Source of the DNA: Bacteriovoracaceae bacterium
Lineage (GTDB): Bacteria; Bdellovibrionota; Bacteriovoracia; Bacteriovoracales; Bacteriovoracaceae
Reading direction: 5' to 3'
Length of the DNA: 5,499 bases
Assembly (NCBI GenBank): GCA_023954595.1
Contig: JAGSHJ010000215.1
Coordinates: 1-5,499 of the forward strand
In this document: positions 1 through 4,724 of the stretch, one piece after another
Position numbering within the stretch: the stretch's first letter is position 1
Layout: each line of letters opens with the position of its first letter
Notes under the pieces: generated by a model
What the model saw: the letters and a program-made list of their open reading frames with translations, nothing else
Told to the model about the DNA's origin: nothing
The model's database searches: none
Position numbers and translations under genes: made by a program

Positions 1-1
1 A

Positions 2-97
2 CTTCTTGTAACCCGTCTACTGAATAATAAGCCGCCAACAAATATTGAGGCCGTGGCAAATCCTGAATGCTTAGAAGAATACAGAAAATTTATTTAG
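2..97 (+). CDS. C-terminal end of an unidentified protein (partial, 5' end outside window)
   Basis: One + strand frame is open from the left edge to a TAG stop at 95-97 and gives 31 residues, ending in ANPECLEEYRKFI. The residue mix is protein-like and the frame closes just before a promoter-like stretch and the next gene, so I read it as the tail of a real gene in the same orientation. The other two + frames close sooner or give less protein-like sequence. The fragment is too short to assign a family, and no domain or motif is visible. No hairpin with a T-tract follows the stop, so readthrough into the next gene is possible. It could also be a chance open frame, since 31 codons is short. Confidence 0.5.
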   Translation, partial: LLVTRLLNNKPPTNIEAVANPECLEEYRKFI

Positions 98-124
98 TAA
101 CAATCTTTCGTAGTCGGGTATACT

Positions 125-152
125 TTCGATTCATCGCAAAATACTCTATAAT
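125..152 (+). promoter_or_regulatory. Candidate promoter for the first beta-barrel gene
   Basis: A perfect TATAAT lies at 147-152, preceded 16 bp upstream by TTCGAT at 125-130. The latter matches the -35 consensus poorly. Transcription would start near 159-160, leaving a leader of about 35 nt before the ATG at 194. The hexamer CTTTCG occurs twice (105-110 and 123-128), 18 bp apart, and could be an activator site or chance. The -10 box is persuasive; the -35 box is not. Confidence 0.45.
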
Positions 153-181
153 TTAAGTAGTTACCTTTTGTTTTATCCATC

Positions 182-188
182 AAGGAGG
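182..188 (+). promoter_or_regulatory. Ribosome binding site AAGGAGG that decides the start codon
   Basis: AAGGAGG at 182-188 is 5 nt from the ATG at 194 but only 2 nt from the in-frame TTG at 191. The spacing favours ATG at 194, which removes one residue from the longest possible reading and gives a standard Met-Lys-Lys signal peptide start. Confidence 0.85.
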
Positions 189-193
189 ATTTG

Positions 194-865
194 ATGAAGA
201 AGTTATTATTAGGAACATTCGCATTGTTGATGTTTAGCAATACGGCCATGGCCGGTTTTCTTATTGATCCCTATTTAGGGTTTAGATTTAATGGAAGTAT
301 TGAGGAAGAAGCTAATGTTGGAGACTTAGATGAGTACTCCTATTCAGGTTTAGCTTACGGGGCAAGGCTTGGTTATAACTATTTAGGTTTGATGCTAGGT
401 TTTGATTACGGTATGGCCTCTGGAGATGTGGAACAAGATAAGGATCCGGGTTCAACAGTTCTCTCCGGTGTCGGAACGAAGGTCGATGGCGCCTTTAAGA
501 ATATGGGACTTTATATCGGTTACGATATGCCACTTCTTTTGAGGTTTTGGGCCACATATTATTTTAAATCAGAAATGGAAATTGAAGGTGAGAACAATAA
601 TAATAGCGATCTCAATCCCGGAAATACATTTACTGATACATATAAAGGTTCAGGCTTAGGTCTAGGAGTAGGTTATACAGGACTACCATTTTTAAGTATA
701 AATCTAGAGTATAAAACATTTACTTATGATGAAATTGAAAGCACTGATCCTTCTGTAGGAACTGTTAATTTACCTGCAGCCTCTACAAGTACTTATGGGT
801 CATCGGGAGAGCAAAAAGCTTCAGAAATTCTTCTAAGTGTTTCTGTTCCTTTTGAATTCTTATAA
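194..865 (+). CDS. Outer-membrane beta-barrel protein (paralogue 1 of a tandem pair)
   Basis: This encodes a 223-residue secreted protein. Residues 1-20 form a classic Sec signal peptide: Lys2-Lys3, a hydrophobic core, and a cleavage site after Ala-Met-Ala, leaving a mature protein beginning GFLIDPYLGF. The mature part (about 203 residues) alternates aromatic or hydrophobic with small residues in strands such as YGARLGYNYLG, NMGLYIGYDMP and GLGLGVGYTG. These are separated by Asp/Asn/Ser/Gly-rich loops, for example around residues 130-150. It ends in a strand LLSVSVPFEFL. This is the pattern of a small (probably 8-stranded) OmpA/OmpW-like barrel. The last residue is Leu, with Phe two before it, where the terminal Phe of many barrels would be. 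It shares PY-GF, DEYS, LR-W--YY and YDE motifs in the same order with the next gene, so the two are paralogues. The family is confident; the function (porin, adhesin or structural) cannot be told. The start was chosen by ribosome-site spacing. Confidence 0.87.
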   Translation: MKKLLLGTFALLMFSNTAMAGFLIDPYLGFRFNGSIEEEANVGDLDEYSYSGLAYGARLGYNYLGLMLGFDYGMASGDVEQDKDPGSTVLSGVGTKVDGAFKNMGLYIGYDMPLLLRFWATYYFKSEMEIEGENNNNSDLNPGNTFTDTYKGSGLGLGVGYTGLPFLSINLEYKTFTYDEIESTDPSVGTVNLPAASTSTYGSSGEQKASEILLSVSVPFEFL

Positions 866-890
866 AAGTTAATTAAATTTAAAATAGAAT

Positions 891-916
891 GCCCCATAAA
901 AATGGGGCTTTTTTTT
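891..916 (+). terminator. Intrinsic terminator after the first beta-barrel gene
   Basis: A perfect 7-bp stem GCCCCAT (891-897) / ATGGGGC (902-908) with an AAAA loop is followed directly by eight T residues (909-916). It lies 25 nt past the TAA stop at 863-865. This is a textbook Rho-independent terminator and implies that the two paralogues are separate transcription units. Confidence 0.93.
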
Positions 917-965
917 GCCAATTTTTGATTACTTAGCATCTAAAAGGGAAGAAGTTACCATGTGG

Positions 966-998
966 TTCGCTCTAGTACTCTAAATTGGTAAAATTTAG
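966..998 (+). promoter_or_regulatory. Candidate promoter with overlapping inverted repeat, second beta-barrel gene
   Basis: TAAAAT at 989-994 is a good -10 box. TTCGCT at 966-971 sits 17 bp upstream and resembles the TTCGAT at the matching place before the first paralogue. A perfect 7-bp inverted repeat CTAAATT (980-986) / AATTTAG (992-998) with a 5-nt spacer overlaps the -10 box and could be an operator. Transcription would start near 1001, giving a leader of about 105 nt. The sites are inferred from sequence alone and the -35 is weak. Confidence 0.35.
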
Positions 999-1013
999 GT
1001 CGAGAGATTACTG

Positions 1014-1040
1014 AGGGTCCGTTGGGAGTAACGGATGCCT
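1014..1040 (+). other. Leader hairpin upstream of the second beta-barrel gene
   Basis: TCCGTT (1018-1023) pairs perfectly with AACGGA (1030-1035) around a 6-nt GGGAGT loop. After a small internal bulge the stem continues with AGG (1014-1016) against CCT (1038-1040). No T-tract follows, so it is not a terminator. The loop is purine-rich and resembles a ribosome binding site, placed 6 nt before an ATG at 1035. It may shape a structured 5' leader. The stability was not computed. Confidence 0.4.
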
Positions 1041-1109
1041 TTCACAAGATCGAAAAAATTCCACCCGACATTTAGTTTATTTTTGTTAAATTCTAGGAGG
1101 AATTTATGA
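1035..1109 (+). CDS. Possible 24-codon upstream ORF overlapping the start of the next gene
   Basis: ATG at 1035 opens a 24-residue frame (MPFTRSKKFH... ending NSRRNL) that stops at TGA 1107-1109, overlapping the ATG at 1106 as ATGA. A weak ribosome site GGGAG lies at 1024-1028 in a hairpin loop. The codons AGG-AGG (1095-1100) are at once Arg-Arg in this frame and the ribosome binding site of the next gene. Translation of this frame could therefore control access to that site. The peptide is basic and resembles no family I know. It may be a chance frame; the overlap and spacing are the only evidence. Confidence 0.25.
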   Translation: MPFTRSKKFHPTFSLFLLNSRRNL

Positions 1110-1672
1110 AGAACATTTTGTTGGGCCTATTGGCCTTTATCATGCTTTCAAGTAATGCTCTGGCTATGTTTCATGTAGAGCCTTATGTTGGATTTGCTAA
1201 GGGTGAGGAAGATACTAATGATCCCAATCCAGATGAGTACTCAGGTATGGGCTTTGGCCTGAGGGCAGGTTATAAGTACCTTGGGGCCATTGTTGGTGCC
1301 ACCTATGACTCTCAAACCATCACTGCATCTACTACTGAGCCGGGTGATAATTCCGCAGACGTGGACTTTAAAGGAACAAACATGGGGGCGGTTCTTGGTT
1401 ATGAGTTCCCGCTAGGGCTTAGACTTTGGGTTTCATACTATATAGACGCTAAATTCGAAGTCGATAGCGGAACATCAACTGGAGGTGAGTTTTCAGGTAA
1501 TGGATACGCCATTGGAGCTGGGTATTCAATTATACCAATGATTCTTTCACTAAATGCAGAGATGAAAAAATTTGAGTATGATGAATATAGCTTTCAGGGA
1601 ACGACATTAAATTTAAATAATGCAGGCTCTAGTTACTATTTCCTAAGTGTAAGTGCCCCACTTTCTTTTTAA
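1106..1672 (+). CDS. Outer-membrane beta-barrel protein (paralogue 2 of a tandem pair)
   Basis: This encodes 188 residues starting at ATG 1106, 5 nt after a perfect AGGAGG (1095-1100). Residues 1-20 are a Sec signal peptide (Met-Lys-Asn, a Leu-rich core, cleavage after Ala-Leu-Ala) closely similar to that of the upstream paralogue. The mature protein of about 168 residues has alternating strands (GFGLRAGYKYLG, NMGAVLGYEFPLG, GYAIGAGYSI) and ends in a strand FLSVSAPLSF with the terminal Phe typical of barrels inserted by the BAM machinery. Compared with paralogue 1 it keeps the strand motifs in order but has shorter loops: about 35 residues are missing, mainly from acidic Asn/Gly/Ser-rich loop regions. 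It is an OmpA/OmpW-like small barrel; its biological role is unknown. It converges with the - strand operon, with 3 bp between the two stop codons. Confidence 0.87.
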   Translation: MKNILLGLLAFIMLSSNALAMFHVEPYVGFAKGEEDTNDPNPDEYSGMGFGLRAGYKYLGAIVGATYDSQTITASTTEPGDNSADVDFKGTNMGAVLGYEFPLGLRLWVSYYIDAKFEVDSGTSTGGEFSGNGYAIGAGYSIIPMILSLNAEMKKFEYDEYSFQGTTLNLNNAGSSYYFLSVSAPLSF

Positions 1673-1675
1673 ATC

Positions 1676-2269
1676 TTATTTCGCCAGGGGGTGAGTAAAA
1701 CCTCCTGGTCTTCCTCTAAAATATTCATTCTGTTGTCGATTAAAATTAAAAAGTACTTTTCCTGTGGAAGAATCAACCATAGCACGATGAGAACTTGTCC
1801 TTCCGTCAGCGAGCTTATAAGAAACTAAAACCTGCTCTCTGTATTGCCCCTTTCCTTTGTTAATATAAATAAGCCCCTTTTCTTTTTTTACGATGACCTC
1901 TGTTCCTTCTGGAAGGAATCTTGTTAGTTTCTCACCAAGGAGCTCTTTCCATTTTGGATTTACCTTATTTGTAAACTCTAACTCTTCAGTAGGGCTAACG
2001 TACTTATTAGCACTTGCTCCTTCAATAAAACGACCACCTCGCATTGGTAATTTCGATGCTGGGGATCTCGTAACATTTCTTGGGACAATTTTATGCTCAA
2101 CCATATCGACTTGCTTTGGATGGGAAAAAGTCGTTTTACCTTCTTTCTTTTTCACCTTTATGACATTTCTTGTTTGTACTGGAGAAGGTTTCTTCTCTGT
2201 ATGAGTTGTGTAGTAAACAACAAAACCAAATGCTAGAAAACTGAATAGAATAAAGATTTTTTTTATCAT
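1676..2269 (-). CDS. Membrane-anchored protein with PepSY-like C-terminal domain
   Basis: This encodes 197 residues. Residues 1-4 are basic and 5-20 form one hydrophobic segment (IFILFSFLAFGFVVYY) with no clear Ala-X-Ala cleavage site, so it is probably an uncleaved inner-membrane anchor with a periplasmic body. Residues 25-95 are a Lys/Pro/Thr-rich, low-complexity linker. Residues about 105-175 look like a PepSY domain: a helix (WKELLGEKLTRFLP), then strands, then VSYKLADGRTSSHRAMV and the family-like ending VDSSTGKVL (165-173). PepSY domains occur in propeptides of M4-type peptidases and in separate proteins thought to restrain peptidases. The gene starts 3 nt after the stop of the peptidase gene and has no ribosome binding site, so it is probably translated by coupling. 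I infer that it acts on that peptidase as inhibitor, folding aid or tether. The PepSY call rests on motif pattern and should be treated as probable only. Confidence 0.75.
   Translation of the reverse strand: MIKKIFILFSFLAFGFVVYYTTHTEKKPSPVQTRNVIKVKKKEGKTTFSHPKQVDMVEHKIVPRNVTRSPASKLPMRGGRFIEGASANKYVSPTEELEFTNKVNPKWKELLGEKLTRFLPEGTEVIVKKEKGLIYINKGKGQYREQVLVSYKLADGRTSSHRAMVDSSTGKVLFNFNRQQNEYFRGRPGGFTHPLAK
1684..1708 (+). terminator. Weak hairpin, possible terminator for the second beta-barrel gene
   Basis: CCAGGGGG (1684-1691) pairs with CCTCCTGG (1701-1708) as an 8-bp stem with one G-U pair on the + strand RNA and a 9-nt loop, starting 11 nt past the stop codon. It is followed by a pyrimidine run TCTTCCTCT rather than a true T-tract. 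On the - strand the G-U becomes an A-C mismatch, so the structure favours + strand transcripts. It lies inside the 3' end of the convergent coding region. Only moderate support. Confidence 0.3.
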
Positions 2270-2272
2270 AAA

Positions 2273-4678
2273 TTAGTCGATGACAATAAATTCAAAGTTA
2301 ATAATTTTAAAAGGTCTACCACCAGCGTATTCATAGTCTAAGTAGTCGTCACCAGTCGGATTGGTAATCGTGTTAGGGTCAGACCAGCAATCTTCACAGT
2401 TGGTAAATCTAACTCTTAGGCGACAATTGAAAGTTGTACCTGGTGGAATCCAAGGACTAACTTCCATAAACATTAAATTGTTAAAATTAAACTCTGGAGT
2501 ATCACCACCAGATACTGTCTGGGCCCAGGTCTTTTTTGGGTCTAGCTTTGAATAAGTGGACTGATCGGCACCTTCAACAATTCGAATAAAACATTCCTTA
2601 TCGTTTCCACCTGATCCATCGAGACAATTGGAATCATCTAAACCAATTTTAGTCATAAGCTCATTTTGAAAGGCCCATTTTGTGGCATTATTCTCACTTA
2701 CTTGAACCATACAAACAGGCTCGATACTTTCACCAGCGTCATCACCATTTTCACGAGTAATATAAGAACATTCCCCTGGATTAGTACCTGTTTCAGTACT
2801 CACATCAGCTGCACCTTCATTGGCCGTAGGGAAGTTATCTTCAAAAGTTCCACAGGGCTCTCCATCCTTTCCATGATCCCAGTCATTTCCAAGGACCTGC
2901 ACACCTGCCATAGGCGTATTTGAGTCATTGTATAAGTTTAAAGCAACGCCTACGAACTCACCGGGTGAGATTGAAATATTTCCATTATTGTAGGGAAGAC
3001 CATCTTCAATTTGGTCAGAGATTCCCGGTATTTGACCAGAGACTTTTAGCGAGTTAAGGGCAGCAACCATAGATTGACGATCATCAAAGATAAATGCTTC
3101 AGAAGCACCTTGAGTAGGATCAATTTTAATAAGATCTTTTGAAACAGTAACAGTCTTTACTTTATTAGAAGCAGTAACCACCGTATTTGTTCCAGAGTTA
3201 CCTGAAGCAAGTGATCCGCCATCTTCGTTATAATTTTTAAAGAGAAGAAGACCATAGGAGTCTAGAAGTTGCTCGTAACCATCCATATCATAGTTCGTTC
3301 CGCCGCATCCCGTTCGTCCTGCTTTTCCATAAGTTAAAAGTAAATACTTTGATAGGACTTGAGTAAACTTTCTAAAGTTTACTGGGTTAGCGACTCTGTT
3401 CCAAGTTAAGGCATGATTTTGGGTTAAGTTCACATAGTTCGTTTGACCCGTATTTCCTGAAGCTGTTAAATCACCAAGCTCTAAAAAAGTCTCATATAAA
3501 AGGTGCATGACAACTTCTGTAGAAGCTGTTTGTGCCCAACTACATTTACTTGTGAGGTCTTTTACTAAGGCCACCATAAAGTGACTAATGATCTGTCCGG
3601 CATAGTGAACATCTTCTATTGGTTTATCAGGGAAGTTTGGATCATATAAAAGATAAGTAGGGTAGCTTAATCTTGAATCACTATTAGCGGCAATACCCGG
3701 AGCGTGAAGAGGATCATCTTCATCCATTGGTCTTGATTGTTGTATAAAACGACCGAGTCCCCATTCAGCGAAGTGAGTTCTTTGATTCATGATAAAAGAC
3801 CAAAAATCCGCTAATCCCTCACCAATACTTCCTGCTTCATCATAAAAAAGATAACCAAGATCTGAGGCCGGAGTTACGCCAGCATCTCTATTACGTCCGT
3901 TCATAAGGACTTGATGAAAGGCATGTCCCATTTCGTGATAGATGACAGTATTATCTTGAGCAAATTTGACACTCGTTTCTTCAGAGTCAAACCCAAGACA
4001 GATCAAAAACTTAGAGGGGTTAAAAAAGGCTCTGTCTGCTTCCTTACAAAAGGCATTGGCCGTTAGCGGTCTTGTCATATCCCAATGTCCATGAGGATTT
4101 GGGTTTAGAGCATCCATAAAGAAAGTAGGAAACGCAGACTGATAACCAATACTTCCTTTTTTTACAAAAGAAGAAGTAAGTGTTGAGTGAAACTTGTCTG
4201 TGATTTGCATCATATGGCCAAAGGTCTGAACCTGTAACCACTCTGCTGTTGCCGTGTCATAGGCCCATTTCTTATCTGAGTTTTGTAGTGCCGAAATAGA
4301 GTCTTTATCTTCTCTCACTTTTATACAATTAGTGACTGGGAGATTAGAGTTATCACAGGCGTCTTCTAAAAATTGATTATTAGTAATAAAAGTGGTGTCA
4401 CTTGTTAAATAACGATTAAGGTTTGTTCCTGCATCTAGAGAATAATTATTTGAAAGGATAATAGGGTTATCACTTAAGATTCTTCCATATCCAGTTGACA
4501 CACTAGAAGGAGTATTAGCAATTCCACCAATTGTTTTTCGATTCCCTTTACTCGGGCTAGATAAACAAGATGTGAGGAAAAAATGACAAAGTACGAGGAG
4601 AATGATTCTTTCCCTGTGCTTTGTTACAAGCTTTTCCTTGGGTGTTTTGAATGAGAGATTATTAATTCCGTTTTTAAT
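2273..4678 (-). CDS. Lipoprotein zinc metallopeptidase, M4/M36-like gluzincin (probable ATT start)
   Basis: This is 801 residues if read from ATT at 4678, or 742 from the first conventional start (GTG 4501). Numbering here is from ATT. Residues 25-37 are a hydrophobic stretch ending in the lipobox Leu-Thr-Ser-Cys38, followed by a Ser/Lys-rich tether. Leu rather than Asp follows Cys38, which favours outer-membrane sorting by the E. coli rule. The catalytic region has HEMGH at 248-252 (two zinc His and the catalytic Glu), GEGLADFW with Glu287 as probable third zinc ligand and Asp291, and DVHYAGQIISH with His358 where M4/M36 enzymes carry the transition-state His. All key residues are present, so it should be active. 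No FTP or PepSY propeptide lies at the N-terminus, unlike most M4/M36 enzymes. From about residue 500 the protein is beta-rich (SPGEFVGVALNLYN), acidic, and has eight cysteines (609-764), suggesting a disulfide-bonded domain for binding or stability. GTG at 4501 has no convincing ribosome site and would discard the signal peptide. The PepSY-like gene follows after 3 nt. Confidence 0.85.
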   Translation of the reverse strand: MKNGINNLSFKTPKEKLVTKHRERIILLVLCHFFLTSCLSSPSKGNRKTIGGIANTPSSVSTGYGRILSDNPIILSNNYSLDAGTNLNRYLTSDTTFITNNQFLEDACDNSNLPVTNCIKVREDKDSISALQNSDKKWAYDTATAEWLQVQTFGHMMQITDKFHSTLTSSFVKKGSIGYQSAFPTFFMDALNPNPHGHWDMTRPLTANAFCKEADRAFFNPSKFLICLGFDSEETSVKFAQDNTVIYHEMGHAFHQVLMNGRNRDAGVTPASDLGYLFYDEAGSIGEGLADFWSFIMNQRTHFAEWGLGRFIQQSRPMDEDDPLHAPGIAANSDSRLSYPTYLLYDPNFPDKPIEDVHYAGQIISHFMVALVKDLTSKCSWAQTASTEVVMHLLYETFLELGDLTASGNTGQTNYVNLTQNHALTWNRVANPVNFRKFTQVLSKYLLLTYGKAGRTGCGGTNYDMDGYEQLLDSYGLLLFKNYNEDGGSLASGNSGTNTVVTASNKVKTVTVSKDLIKIDPTQGASEAFIFDDRQSMVAALNSLKVSGQIPGISDQIEDGLPYNNGNISISPGEFVGVALNLYNDSNTPMAGVQVLGNDWDHGKDGEPCGTFEDNFPTANEGAADVSTETGTNPGECSYITRENGDDAGESIEPVCMVQVSENNATKWAFQNELMTKIGLDDSNCLDGSGGNDKECFIRIVEGADQSTYSKLDPKKTWAQTVSGGDTPEFNFNNLMFMEVSPWIPPGTTFNCRLRVRFTNCEDCWSDPNTITNPTGDDYLDYEYAGGRPFKIINFEFIVID

Positions 4679-4686
4679 CTCTTGTT

Positions 4687-4691
4687 CCTCC
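4687..4691 (-). promoter_or_regulatory. Ribosome binding site GGAGG supporting an ATT start
   Basis: On the - strand GGAGG (4691-4687) lies 8 nt before ATT at 4678-4676, a normal spacing. No ATG, GTG or TTG occurs in that frame between the TAA at 4699-4697 and the lipobox. The second and third codons, Lys-Asn, are typical after a start and match the start of the second beta-barrel gene. Confidence 0.6.
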
Positions 4692-4695
4692 GTGT

Positions 4696-4724
4696 TTTAG
4701 TCTAGGCTATTTACCTAGACTAAA
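4696..4724 (-). other. Perfect 11-bp intercistronic hairpin enclosing a stop codon
   Basis: On the + strand TTTAGTCTAGG (4696-4706) and CCTAGACTAAA (4714-4724) are exact reverse complements around a 7-nt loop. In the - strand mRNA the loop holds the TAG stop (4709-4707) of the upstream gene, and the 3' arm ends 4 nt before the GGAGG of the peptidase gene. There is no U-run after it, so it is not a standard terminator. It could stabilise or process the mRNA, or link termination on the upstream gene to peptidase initiation. Confidence 0.7.

Larger units (their letters stand above)
866..1105 (+). other. 240-bp gap between the two beta-barrel genes
   Basis: After the terminator ending at 916, the remaining 190 bp hold a promoter-like pair, an inverted repeat at 980-998, the hairpin at 1014-1040, the short frame at 1035-1109 and the AGGAGG at 1095-1100. 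It is longer than the other gaps in the window, which fits a regulated leader. No RNA gene of a known family is recognisable. Confidence 0.5.

Noticed and set aside
191..193. TTG at 191 as the start of the first beta-barrel gene
   Set aside because: Only 2 nt from AAGGAGG; the adjacent ATG at 194 has proper spacing.
960..983. Seven-codon frame (MWFALVL) as a leader peptide
   Set aside because: It would lie upstream of the likely transcription start and has no attenuator structure or run of regulatory codons.
1893..2923. Three + strand frames of 64-103 codons (1893-2204, 2361-2555, 2666-2923)
   Set aside because: All lie antisense inside the - strand operon, have no ribosome sites and no protein-like pattern; they are shadows of the real genes.
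4044..4241. 65-codon - strand frame inside the peptidase gene
   Set aside because: Out-of-frame shadow of the peptidase coding sequence.
4499..4501. GTG at 4501 as the start of the peptidase
   Set aside because: It lacks a convincing ribosome binding site and would leave out an in-frame lipoprotein signal that is very unlikely to occur by chance.
4696..4724. Hairpin as an intrinsic terminator
   Set aside because: No U-tract follows on either strand, and in the operon direction it runs straight into the ribosome site of the peptidase gene.
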